From the NCBI GenBank assembly GCA_964540095.1, contig CAZILH010000005.1, forward strand, positions 1-47,212: a stretch of DNA of 47,212 nucleotides. Reading direction: 5' to 3'. The position numbers and the translations under genes were made by a program. Shown one piece after another: positions 31,417-39,343 of this stretch. This DNA is from CALMZN01 sp964540095. Its GTDB lineage: Bacteria > Patescibacteriota > Patescibacteriia > UBA1558 > GWA2-36-10. Under the pieces are notes generated by a model. That model was not told the DNA's origin. It ran no database searches and saw only the letters and a program-made list of their open reading frames with translations. Within the stretch, counting starts at the first letter, position 1. Every line of letters begins with the position of its first letter.

Positions 31417-34215
31417 ATGTTTTCCCAAATCATAATCATAATTTCATTTATTGCAAATTTTTTTCTGGGTTGGTTAATTTATTTTTCTAGCAATAAAAAA
31501 TCACTCTATAAATGGTATGTGGCTCTAAGTAGCTGTACAGCTTTTTGGTTAGCATTAAATCTTCTTACGGGTTTATTGAAATCTATATGGGTTTTTCGTG
31601 GCACATATTCATTGGGTGCTATCATACCGATGTTCGCATATATTTGGTACATTAAATTTAGAGGGAAAAATATTTTGGCTAGAAAATATAATATTTTCAT
31701 TGTAATTTTAGCTTGTGTATTTTGCGTTTTGCCATTCATCGATGGTTTAATTGTTTTGGATGCGACCGATTTTTTTCTTGGAGGAATAGTGGGAACACTT
31801 GGTCCAATGTATATATTTTGGGCTGCTTATCTCTTTTCATTTTTATTTTTTTTGCTATTTATAGTAACAAAAGATTACAGATCAGCAACTGGTTTAAAAA
31901 AACTTCAGACTAGATATATAATGTTGGGTTTTTATGGTTTTGCCCTAATACCACTCACGGTTTCGGTCATATTACCATTTTTTAATATATTGAATTTTAC
32001 CTGGCTGGATAGTTTTGGCTCCGTCCCATTAATAATAGCTATCGGTTACGCAATAGCTAGGTATAGATTAATGAACATACGCGTAATACTTACTAGAAGT
32101 ATTTTGTACACAGTTCTAGTTGCATTAGTCGCAAGTGTTTTTTCCGCTTCCGTATTTTTTACAGCCAAATTTTTTAGTGATAAAAGTGATAGTAGTAAAA
32201 TAATAGTTTATATTGTCACTTCAATTATAATTGTCAGTTTTTTAGATAAAGTCAAAAATAAATTTGGTAAAATCACAGACCGTATTTTTTATAAAGATCG
32301 TATTGATTATCAAAAAGTATCACAAAATGCAAGCTCGGTTGTTGCTAGAGAAATAGATTTGGAAAAATTGTCCAATTCACTTTCTAATTTATTAGCAAGT
32401 GAATTAAAAATAAAAGAAGTTTCAATTTTGATTGCTAAGGACAAAAACTTTATATTTATTTCTAATTCACAGAGAGCTAGTAATAATTTTGAGTTAAGTC
32501 AAGATTTTGTCAGTTTTATAAAAGAAAAAAAAGACCTTATTATTATAGAGGAATTAATTAGGACTCAGAGTGATATTGGAAGCGAGGTTCCATATTATAA
32601 ACAACTTGAAAAATTTATTAAAGAGGCTGAAAATTTTGGCATAGAAATGGTAGTACCCATAACGGATGATAATAATATTGTTACAGCCATTTTCTTGTTT
32701 TCTGCAAAAAGTTCTGGCGATTTATATAGTCAAGATGATATTAATTTTTTAAAAATTTTGACTCCCCAAATTGCTACAGCAATTGAGAAATCCAAATTAT
32801 ATGAAGAAGTTCAGTTGCAAAAGCGTGGGTTGCAAGCCAAAGTTGATGCCAGAACCAAGAGTTTGAAAGAGGCCAATATTGGCCTGGAACAACGTAATAA
32901 GTTTTTGACAGCTATGCAGGCCGTGACCAATAAAGTAGGCCGCACCATGGACCTCAAGCAGATTAATCAAATGATTGCTAACAGTATTTATTCTGAGTTT
33001 GGCTATGTAGGTGGTGTTTTGAGCTTTGTGGATGAGCGAACTAATGTTTTGCGCATTGGAGCAATCACAGAGAGCGAACAGACTAAGCTAGTGGCACAAA
33101 TTTTGGGGCAGGATCCCAAAAAGTTTGAAGCCAAATTAGAGGCGGGTTATTCTTTGGGTGTTAAGACAGTGTTGTCTGGCACAAGAAATGATTCTGACAA
33201 AATGTCGGATTTCTTTTCGCCTCCAGTTGATAAATTGGTTATGGATAAAGTGCAGGAGGCTTTGGGAGTCAAAGCAATAGTTGGCTTTCCAATTTTTTCG
33301 GAAGATAAAATAATCGGTATTATTCATTTTTTATTGGCTGTGGATAAATCACGCATTTCGTCGTTGGATCTTGATACCATGACTGCTCTGACCAGCCAAG
33401 TTGGTATCGTATCTAGAAATTTGCGTTTGTACAATAATCTGCAGACCACCAATCAAGATTTGCAAGTAGCTAATATGCGTTTGCGTGAGCTGGATCAGGC
33501 CAAGTCAGAATTTTTATCAATCGCTTCTCATCAGTTGCGCACGCCAATTTCAGCGCTTAAAGGTTATTTGTCAATGATTTCTGATGGAGATTTCGGTGTT
33601 GTGCCACCAAAGATTAGTAAGGTGGTCAAAGATTTATTTGAAAGCGCCGCGCGCTTGGCTCGCTTGGTGAACATATTTTTGAATGTGTCGCGTATTGAGT
33701 CGGGCCGTTTGAAGATTGAGAAAAAGCCCTTGCAGATTGGCGATATGATAGAGAGTGTAATAGCTGAGCTACACAATGAGTCAGACAAAAAAGGCGTGAA
33801 GTTGATTTACAAAAAAACAAAACCAGCATTGCCATTGGTCGCCGCTGATTCTGATAAATTGCGAGAAGTGATTTTAAACTTGATTGATAATTCCATAAAA
33901 TATACGCCCAAAGGGCAGATTGAGGTTGGCGCTTTCATTGAAGGTGAAAATTTTCATTTCCAAGTCCAAGACACTGGCATTGGCATAGACCCCGAAGAAG
34001 CCAAAAATTTGTTTAGAAAATTTGTGCGCGCTAGTGGCGCGGCGCAGATTCATACTGGCGGTTCTGGTTTGGGCTTGTTCATCGCTCAAAAAATTATCAA
34101 AGAGCATGGCGGACAAATATGGGTAGAAAGTGTTGGCAAGGAAAAGGGGAGTACTTTTCATTTTGTCATACCAGTCAGCGGTGGTGAGCCGAACAAAGAA
34201 GAAATGCAGTCGTAA
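31417..34215 (+). CDS. Membrane hybrid-type sensor histidine kinase (7TM-GAF-GAF-HisKA-HATPase)
   Basis: 932 residues. Seven membrane segments (residues about 1-225) match the histidine kinase N-terminal 7TM region; two more helices lie at about 230-280. A first GAF-like domain (300-455), a coiled coil (455-490), a second GAF domain (500-685), HisKA with the phosphorylated His near residue 705 in SIASHQLRTP, and HATPase with NLIDNSIKYTP, DTGIGI and GSGLGLF follow. No receiver domain is fused, so a separate response regulator is needed; none is in the window. Base composition shifts near 32815: the sensor part is as AT-rich as the oxoamine synthase gene, while the GAF2-kinase part is richer in GC, suggesting a fusion of two sources. 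Confidence 0.92.
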   Translation: MFSQIIIIISFIANFFLGWLIYFSSNKKSLYKWYVALSSCTAFWLALNLLTGLLKSIWVFRGTYSLGAIIPMFAYIWYIKFRGKNILARKYNIFIVILACVFCVLPFIDGLIVLDATDFFLGGIVGTLGPMYIFWAAYLFSFLFFLLFIVTKDYRSATGLKKLQTRYIMLGFYGFALIPLTVSVILPFFNILNFTWLDSFGSVPLIIAIGYAIARYRLMNIRVILTRSILYTVLVALVASVFSASVFFTAKFFSDKSDSSKIIVYIVTSIIIVSFLDKVKNKFGKITDRIFYKDRIDYQKVSQNASSVVAREIDLEKLSNSLSNLLASELKIKEVSILIAKDKNFIFISNSQRASNNFELSQDFVSFIKEKKDLIIIEELIRTQSDIGSEVPYYKQLEKFIKEAENFGIEMVVPITDDNNIVTAIFLFSAKSSGDLYSQDDINFLKILTPQIATAIEKSKLYEEVQLQKRGLQAKVDARTKSLKEANIGLEQRNKFLTAMQAVTNKVGRTMDLKQINQMIANSIYSEFGYVGGVLSFVDERTNVLRIGAITESEQTKLVAQILGQDPKKFEAKLEAGYSLGVKTVLSGTRNDSDKMSDFFSPPVDKLVMDKVQEALGVKAIVGFPIFSEDKIIGIIHFLLAVDKSRISSLDLDTMTALTSQVGIVSRNLRLYNNLQTTNQDLQVANMRLRELDQAKSEFLSIASHQLRTPISALKGYLSMISDGDFGVVPPKISKVVKDLFESAARLARLVNIFLNVSRIESGRLKIEKKPLQIGDMIESVIAELHNESDKKGVKLIYKKTKPALPLVAADSDKLREVILNLIDNSIKYTPKGQIEVGAFIEGENFHFQVQDTGIGIDPEEAKNLFRKFVRASGAAQIHTGGSGLGLFIAQKIIKEHGGQIWVESVGKEKGSTFHFVIPVSGGEPNKEEMQS

Positions 34216-34258
34216 AAATCTTGGTAAAAAAGTTGTAGAGATACACAAAATTTTATTT

Positions 34259-35350
34259 ATGTCCAAAAATATAATTAATGTTGCCGTAATTGGTGGCGGG
34301 CTTTCTAATGAAAGAGCCGTTTCTTTAGATACGAGTAAACAAATATTTTCCGTCTTGTCAAAGAAAAAATATAATATTTTTTTAATAGAGATAGGCAAAG
34401 ATAAAAAATGGATTTTAAAAAATACAACAGAATTAAATAATCCAAAGAATTCACTGGCGGTTGTTGATCAATCAAATAACATTTTGCCTTTTGATAAAGA
34501 TACGTCCAAAGTAAGACAGATCGATTTAATCTTAAAAAATATTGATGTTGCCTTTATTGCTTTACACGGAAAAAGCGGCGAAGATGGCAAAATTCAGGCT
34601 GTTTTAGATTTATTGGGCATACCATATACTGGCTCTGGTGTTTTGGCTAGTGCTCTCGGCATGAACAAGATTAAGTGTTTGGATATTGTGGCTAGTCATG
34701 GCATAAAGGTGCCAAATTGTTTGCCTATTCATTTTAATGCTAACGCTAATATCAGTGTTATAAAAAAAGACGTATTACGCAAGATAGGATACCCATGCGT
34801 TGTTAAACCAAATGAATCTGGATCAAGTATTGGGGTGACTTTAGTAAAAAATGGGAGATTATTAAAAAAAGCTTTGCAAGTGGCATTTAAAGAGGATGAT
34901 TTAGTTTTGATAGAAGAGTATATTAGTGGCAGGGAATTTACTTGTGGTATTTTGGGCAATACCAATAAGACGGAATTAATTAGCCTGCCGCCAGTGGAAA
35001 TAATCACGGATAAGAAAAGTTTTTTTGATTATTACAATAAGTATCACACTGAAAAAGTCAGAGAAATTTGTCCACCGATGATCAGCAAAAAATTATACAA
35101 TGAAATACAGAAAACCGCTAAAAAAGTTCATGAACTTTTGGGTTGCGATGGCCTTAGTAGGTCAGATTTTATCTTATCGGACAAAAATAACAAGTTATAT
35201 TTTTTGGAAATAAATACCATCCCAGGACAAACAGAAAACAGTCTTTGTCCCAAAGAGGCAAAGGCAATGGGCTGGTCTTTTTCAGAATTTATCGATAAAC
35301 AAATACTGTTGGCTCTTAAGAAAAATACCAAGAAGAAAAAATTATTTTGA
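34259..35350 (+). CDS. ddl: D-alanine-D-alanine ligase
   Basis: 363 residues, ATP-grasp fold. It makes the D-Ala-D-Ala dipeptide for peptidoglycan precursors. N-terminal VIGGGLSNERAVSL replaces the more usual GGxSxEhxVSL; FIALHGKSGEDGKIQAVLDLL and GIPYTGSGVLASALGMNK follow, then PCVVKPNESGSSIGVTLV and the metal-binding SRSDF and LEINTIPG near the C-terminus. The N-terminal His that follows Glu in many Ddl is Arg here. The start at 34259 is chosen because it begins the first beta strand; the longer frame overlaps the kinase gene. It is followed by the radical SAM cassette, whose -35 overlaps a weak terminator-like repeat. Confidence 0.9.
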   Translation: MSKNIINVAVIGGGLSNERAVSLDTSKQIFSVLSKKKYNIFLIEIGKDKKWILKNTTELNNPKNSLAVVDQSNNILPFDKDTSKVRQIDLILKNIDVAFIALHGKSGEDGKIQAVLDLLGIPYTGSGVLASALGMNKIKCLDIVASHGIKVPNCLPIHFNANANISVIKKDVLRKIGYPCVVKPNESGSSIGVTLVKNGRLLKKALQVAFKEDDLVLIEEYISGREFTCGILGNTNKTELISLPPVEIITDKKSFFDYYNKYHTEKVREICPPMISKKLYNEIQKTAKKVHELLGCDGLSRSDFILSDKNNKLYFLEINTIPGQTENSLCPKEAKAMGWSFSEFIDKQILLALKKNTKKKKLF

Positions 35351-35401
35351 TTTTTAAATAATTAATAGCTTAATATAGAAGATGCTGTTTTGGTGAAGAA
35401 C

Positions 35402-35429
35402 TTGACAGCTTTTTTGTTTGGTCTATAAT
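35402..35429 (+). promoter_or_regulatory. Consensus promoter of the radical SAM-peptide cassette
   Basis: Perfect TTGACA (35402-35407) and TATAAT (35424-35429) with 16 bases between, the best sigma-70-type promoter in the window. GCTGT (35384-35388 area) and ACAGC (35405-35409) with a T6 run could also act as a weak ddl terminator. Confidence 0.85.
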
Positions 35430-35441
35430 GAAGATGTAGAA

Positions 35442-35471
35442 ATAGACGGCTATAATAATATAGACGGCTAT
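35442..35471 (+). repeat. 12-base direct repeat downstream of the promoter
   Basis: ATAGACGGCTAT occurs at 35442-35453 and again at 35460-35471, 18 bases apart, immediately after the expected transcription start. Spacing near two helical turns would suit tandem regulator binding; an RNA role is also possible. Confidence 0.6.
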
Positions 35472-35507
35472 GAATAAGAACCTTTAAATTTCGCAAGGAG
35501 ACCAATC

Positions 35508-36608
35508 ATGAGTAACGCAAAGAACAAAGTAATGATCACGACGGCGTGGTTAAATATCAACACGGCTTGTAATAATCGTTGCGCCTGGTGTTATAGGCGT
35601 GATGATCTGGCTTTGCCAGCAAAACAGATGCCATTTACAATGGCGGAACAGATGGTCGATTTCTTTTCCGAGCTCGGTGTTCAAAGCTGTATATTCATTG
35701 GTGGTGAACCAACCCTGTATCATCAATTGCCCGCTCTGATCAGTAGAGCTAAAAAGGGCAAAATAGGCGAAACAACAATTGTGACTAATGGCAGATTATT
35801 ACACTCCCGTAAGTTGGTTGATAATTATGTCGAGGCTGGTTTGGATGTTTTTTCTGTCACTATCCACTCTGCAAAGCGCGAGATACACGATAATATAGCT
35901 GGTGTGAGCTCGTGGGAACAAACAGTTGCTGGGATTAAGAATATCGTCGCGGCTGGTAAAAAATGTTCGCTCAACGTAGTGGTTGGAGATCAGAACATAA
36001 CCAGCACTCGTGATAGTCTGGTGACTTTGTTGGGTCTAGGTGTTGATCAGATAATACTTAGTTGTGCACTACCGTGCATCAATGGGTTATCTGTTGACGG
36101 CACCTATGCGTTGGATCCGCGTCGATTCGCTACCCTTATAGAAGAAATGGTAGATTTGTCAAACAAGGTTGTAGTTTTGCATGAACTACCGCTTTGTTTG
36201 ATTAGTAGGCCAACGTTTTTGAGAATGACTAAGAGTGGAAGACTCGGTTACGGTTGTCATATAGGTATTGGGCGTGGTTTGATCATTGATGTGAATGGTG
36301 CGATCATACCATGCAGTTCTTTTGCCAACTGCACGATCGCGGAGATGTTTAGGGGCGGTAAATTAATCTACACACCAGAAGAATTTGTGAAAGCATGGCA
36401 ACAAGATGAGGTATTTTTGAATTTACGCAGAGAAGCTAATGTTATGCGATCTGATATATGTACCAAGTGTGGTCTTTGGTCAATATGTAACTGCGGATGT
36501 CCTTTAACTTGGGGGCATTTTGATCCCGCAGACTATATCAATAATAGTCTGTATGGTATAAGTGCCGAGGAAGTGTATAGTTGGTCGAAAACTGAGCATA
36601 ACCCTTAA
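35508..36608 (+). CDS. Radical SAM enzyme with SPASM-like C-terminus, candidate peptide maturase
   Basis: 366 residues. Radical SAM enzymes use a 4Fe-4S cluster to make a 5'-deoxyadenosyl radical; those with SPASM domains commonly modify ribosomal peptides. The cluster motif CX3CX2C is at Cys21, 25 and 28 (TACNNRCAWCY), preceded by the usual NINTAC strand; GGEPT stands near residue 65, TNGRLL near 92, SVTIHS near 117. C-terminal Cys (about 250, 269, then CTKCGLWSICNCGCPL around 318-333) are arranged as in SPASM auxiliary-cluster domains. CAAGGAG gives a good ribosome binding site. It is followed by a 41-residue Cys-rich peptide gene 17 bases later, under one terminator. Codons are more balanced than those of ddl. 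Confidence 0.88.
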   Translation: MSNAKNKVMITTAWLNINTACNNRCAWCYRRDDLALPAKQMPFTMAEQMVDFFSELGVQSCIFIGGEPTLYHQLPALISRAKKGKIGETTIVTNGRLLHSRKLVDNYVEAGLDVFSVTIHSAKREIHDNIAGVSSWEQTVAGIKNIVAAGKKCSLNVVVGDQNITSTRDSLVTLLGLGVDQIILSCALPCINGLSVDGTYALDPRRFATLIEEMVDLSNKVVVLHELPLCLISRPTFLRMTKSGRLGYGCHIGIGRGLIIDVNGAIIPCSSFANCTIAEMFRGGKLIYTPEEFVKAWQQDEVFLNLRREANVMRSDICTKCGLWSICNCGCPLTWGHFDPADYINNSLYGISAEEVYSWSKTEHNP

Positions 36609-36625
36609 CCTTTAGGAGGTGAATT

Positions 36626-36751
36626 ATGAGCGCCAAACTGATCATCCTTTTCCGAGGGTTCAAGGGCACGAAGATTCCTGCTGATCGCAGTGATCATTGT
36701 GCCGAGGCCAAAAACGCTTCACCGTTGTGCCAGTGCCAGTGTCGGCTCTAG
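36626..36751 (+). CDS. 41-residue Cys-rich peptide, candidate RiPP precursor
   Basis: A short frame starting seven bases after AGGAGGTG, the strongest kind of ribosome binding site. It begins MSAKLIILFRGFKGTK, continues with a charged middle, and ends ASPLCQCQCRL with Cys at 35, 37 and 39, plus Cys25. The alternating Cys-Gln spacing is typical of cores carrying thioether or similar crosslinks, and the N-terminal 20-24 residues would serve as leader. It sits directly after a radical SAM/SPASM gene and before the shared terminator. Modification and export are inferred; no transporter is next to it. A small zinc-binding protein is the main alternative. Confidence 0.75.
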   Translation: MSAKLIILFRGFKGTKIPADRSDHCAEAKNASPLCQCQCRL

Positions 36752-36761
36752 CACGACTCGT

Positions 36762-36800
36762 GCGGGGTTGTATTTTCACCATATACAGCCCCGCCTAAAT
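36762..36800 (+). terminator. Terminator of the radical SAM-peptide cassette
   Basis: GCGGGGTTGTA (36762-36772) pairs with TACAGCCCCGC (36784-36794), followed by CTAAATTTTATAT. A small GCACG/CGTGC hairpin precedes it. Confidence 0.8.
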
Positions 36801-36820
36801 TTTATATAATATCTATTGAT

Positions 36821-37246
36821 ATGGTTATATTAAAACACAATTTAATTAATGATTTGTTAATAATCATTAAAACATTAACAAAAAAATCTTGGTTAGATAA
36901 AAATAGAATTTTTTACTATTTAACAACTTTATCGAAGTACAAAAACATTAATTATGATCAAAAAATTGTTAATTTGAAATTTTTGTTGGATAAATATAAG
37001 TCATTGTTTAATGATAAAGACTATAAAATTTATTTATCAAAATACGGTCCTTGGGGGAGTTATCAAACGCCAAATAGGGTATATATCAATATCCAGAGGA
37101 ACGATCTAGACATAGTTATGACAATTATACATGAAATTGTGCATTTAAAGCTTGAAGCGGAGATTATAAAAAGAGGTTTGGGATATGAAGCCAAAGAGAA
37201 ATTAGTGCAGAGTGTTGTTGATGAGCAATTAAAAAAGATTAAATAA
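36821..37246 (+). CDS. Small HExxH metalloprotease-like protein
   Basis: 141 residues, not assigned to a named family. The C-terminal half carries a gluzincin-like zinc motif HEIVH in MTIIHEIVHLKLEAE near residue 110. The GPWGSYQTPNRVYINI block just before it resembles the strand preceding the active helix in small zinc-binding peptidases. The N-terminal 60 residues are Lys/Leu/Ile-rich and helical. The gene is very AT-rich, unlike the peptide cassette ahead of it. It starts 20 bases after that terminator and ends one base before a Nudix gene. No signal peptide is seen. Confidence 0.6.
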   Translation: MVILKHNLINDLLIIIKTLTKKSWLDKNRIFYYLTTLSKYKNINYDQKIVNLKFLLDKYKSLFNDKDYKIYLSKYGPWGSYQTPNRVYINIQRNDLDIVMTIIHEIVHLKLEAEIIKRGLGYEAKEKLVQSVVDEQLKKIK

Positions 37247-37247
37247 T

Positions 37248-37700
37248 ATGCTAAATCATAATTCGCAAATATTACACTCCATCATAGTCAATGCTGTTAT
37301 TGAAAAAGGCGGTAAAATTTTGATATCACAACGAAGTTTTGAGGAAAAACACGAGCCCGGCAAATGGACAATACCAGGTGGTAAAGTGGAAACAACTAAG
37401 GGCGATGTTTTTCATATTTTAGAAAAAACTCTAACCAAGGAGGTGGAGGAAGAAGTGGGGATAAAAATATCAGAGAATGTTGAATTACTCACTAATAATA
37501 CTTTTATCCGTTCTGACGGTACGCATGTGGTAGCTTTGATGTTTTTATGCCATTATGAATCTGGGGAAGCTAAGCCACTAGAGGATACAATAGATATCAA
37601 GTGGGTAGTCGAAGATGAATTGTTAAATTATAATTTTTCACCAAATGTTGAGGGTTATATTAAATTAGCTTTTGAAAAAATTTATGCCAAAACTGGCTGA
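37248..37700 (+). CDS. Nudix hydrolase, first copy
   Basis: 150 residues. Nudix enzymes hydrolyse nucleoside diphosphates linked to another moiety. The Nudix box begins GGKVETTKGD and ends TKEVEEEVGI (about residues 43-75), with a few extra residues between the conserved Gly/Glu and the REUXEEXG part, where Lys replaces the first Arg. IPGGKVE and VNAVIEKGGKILISQR support the fold. It starts one base after the upstream stop, and its end overlaps the next gene by 17 bases, so the three are co-translated. Substrate unknown. Confidence 0.85.
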   Translation: MLNHNSQILHSIIVNAVIEKGGKILISQRSFEEKHEPGKWTIPGGKVETTKGDVFHILEKTLTKEVEEEVGIKISENVELLTNNTFIRSDGTHVVALMFLCHYESGEAKPLEDTIDIKWVVEDELLNYNFSPNVEGYIKLAFEKIYAKTG

Positions 37701-38298
37701 TAAAAAACTAGGAATATTTGTAAAAGATACCAAAAAAAAATTTGGTGTATTTTTTGATTTTAAAATAAAAGATCCCTCTTTATACTTTGTAGCTAGTCGT
37801 GAAGATTTTGATTTAATAGTAGGCAGAAAAACTGAAAATTGGCTTGTGGCCATTGCTAGGGCTAACAGTATTTATATTTTAGATAAAAAAATTTTTGCCA
37901 AAGAATCAGATCATAGAATTGGAGATTTCTGGCAAACTTTAAAACACGAGTACAGCCATATTTACTATACACAAATAACAAAAAGTCATTATCCTGCTTG
38001 GCTCAATGAGGGACTGGCTAGCTATCTTTCGGGCAAAAAATTATTGATTAAAAATAATGATCAAGAAAAATTACTGAATGTTTTTAATTATTTTAACAAA
38101 AGTGACTCGGATGTTTATGTGGTGGGTCAATATTGGGTAGAATTTTTGATTAATAAATACGGTAAGAAAAAAATGATTATGTTGATAAAATCTTTAGATA
38201 TAAAATCGGAACTTAGTAGTCAATATTTTGCCAAACAATTTTATAAAATATACGATTTCGGGTTTAACAAAAAATCATTTGCTAAATTTATAGAATAA
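37684..38298 (+). CDS. Peptidase MA-like gluzincin metalloprotease
   Basis: 204 residues. The zinc motif is HEYSH in LKHEYSHIYYTQI (near residue 95) and the third ligand region is PAWLNEGLASYLSG, the typical WxxEGxA Glu motif of the gluzincin/peptidase MA group. No signal peptide is evident. I use the ATG at 37684, which overlaps the Nudix gene; a TTG at 37672 is an alternative. Together with the HExxH protein at 36821, two zinc-protease-like genes lie shortly after the peptide cassette, but they are in a different, AT-rich operon. Confidence 0.75.
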   Translation: MPKLADKKLGIFVKDTKKKFGVFFDFKIKDPSLYFVASREDFDLIVGRKTENWLVAIARANSIYILDKKIFAKESDHRIGDFWQTLKHEYSHIYYTQITKSHYPAWLNEGLASYLSGKKLLIKNNDQEKLLNVFNYFNKSDSDVYVVGQYWVEFLINKYGKKKMIMLIKSLDIKSELSSQYFAKQFYKIYDFGFNKKSFAKFIE

Positions 38299-38307
38299 TT
38301 TTTTTAT

Positions 38308-38889
38308 ATGAACAAAGAAATAGAAATAAAAATTTGTCTTGAAGATAAAGAAGAACTTCAAAAAAAGCTTCTAATTTTGGGCTGGAAAGCTGTGGATACT
38401 GTTTTTCACAAAACTTATTTGGTAAGCACTCCTAATGAGGGCTTGTTCAAAAAAGGTATATATCCAAGAGTAAGAATTGAGGGTAATAAAACTAGATTTA
38501 CCATCAAAGTTAAGCCAGTGGAGCAAAAAGGTGTAGATGACAGAGAAATGAAGTTTTTCCAAAGAGAAGAACATGAAATTTGGGTGGAAGATGCCGAGGA
38601 ATTAGTCAAAATGTTGGCCATTCTTGGTTTGACTGAAGTATTAATTGATGAAAAGTATAGGCAAACTTGGGAGAGTGAAGAGTGGGCTAATTTAAGTGTG
38701 GTTATAGACACCTTGCCTTTTGGTTGCTATATGGAGATAGAAGGGCAGAAGGAAGAAATAGATCAGATGATAAAAAAATTAGGACTAGAAGATAAAGAAA
38801 GAATTACCATTGCTTATCGTCGAGTTTATCAAGACTATTGCAAAAAAATGGGAATAAAAGAGGAAAAAAATTTAGTATTTAAAAAATAA
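38308..38889 (+). CDS. CYTH-domain protein (adenylate cyclase class IV/ThTPase-like)
   Basis: 193 residues. CYTH proteins bind triphosphate substrates with metal ions inside a beta tunnel; known members are class IV adenylate cyclases, thiamine triphosphatases and inorganic triphosphatases. The signature EIEIK is at residues 4-8, with YPRVRIEG, TRFTIKVK and DREMKFF strands, DTLPFGCYMEIEG near 135-147, and the ITIAYRR close. Acidic and basic residues of the tunnel appear intact. It follows the metalloprotease gene by nine bases. The exact substrate cannot be told. Confidence 0.85.
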   Translation: MNKEIEIKICLEDKEELQKKLLILGWKAVDTVFHKTYLVSTPNEGLFKKGIYPRVRIEGNKTRFTIKVKPVEQKGVDDREMKFFQREEHEIWVEDAEELVKMLAILGLTEVLIDEKYRQTWESEEWANLSVVIDTLPFGCYMEIEGQKEEIDQMIKKLGLEDKERITIAYRRVYQDYCKKMGIKEEKNLVFKK

Positions 38890-38895
38890 TTATAT

Positions 38896-39303
38896 ATGCC
38901 TACCCGCGTTCGTGCCATAATAATACAAGATCAAAAAATCCTTTTGATCAAAAGAAAAAAAGACAATCTTGTCTATTGGGTTTTGCCGGGTGGACAAGTG
39001 GAGAATGGTGAAGTCAATGAATTTGCTTTACGCCGAGAATGCCAGGAAGAATTAGGCGTGCAAGTAAAAGTCAAAGAATTATTACACGAAATGCTTTCGC
39101 AAAAGCCAGAAACTTTTGGCCAGCGGGAGTATTTTTTTAACTGCGAGATTATTAGTGGTGCTTTAGGCAGTGGCACTGGACCAGAATGGCAAAGGGGCTT
39201 TCACTATACAGGCACCTATAAGATAGAGTGGATGGAGTTAAAAAATTTAATGGAGATTGACTTGAAGCCAATGGAAATAAAAAAGATTATATTAAATTTA
39301 TGA
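38896..39303 (+). CDS. Nudix hydrolase, second copy
   Basis: 135 residues with an intact Nudix box: GGQVENGEVNEFALRRECQEELGV (positions about 32-55; the RRECQEELG part is the REUXEEXG helix). VLPGGQVE and ILLIKRKKDNLVYW fit the MutT/ADPRase-type fold. It is not closely similar to the other Nudix protein at 37248. It follows the CYTH gene by six bases. The combination of CYTH and two Nudix enzymes suggests nucleotide or triphosphate clean-up; specificity is unknown. Confidence 0.88.
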   Translation: MPTRVRAIIIQDQKILLIKRKKDNLVYWVLPGGQVENGEVNEFALRRECQEELGVQVKVKELLHEMLSQKPETFGQREYFFNCEIISGALGSGTGPEWQRGFHYTGTYKIEWMELKNLMEIDLKPMEIKKIILNL

Positions 39304-39343
39304 TATAAAAAACAGGTTCATTTAATTATGAACTTTAGGCAAA

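Noticed and set aside
34130..34258. Longer N-terminus for ddl
   Set aside because: The extra 43 codons overlap the kinase gene and encode a basic, non-family sequence; the fold starts at 34259.
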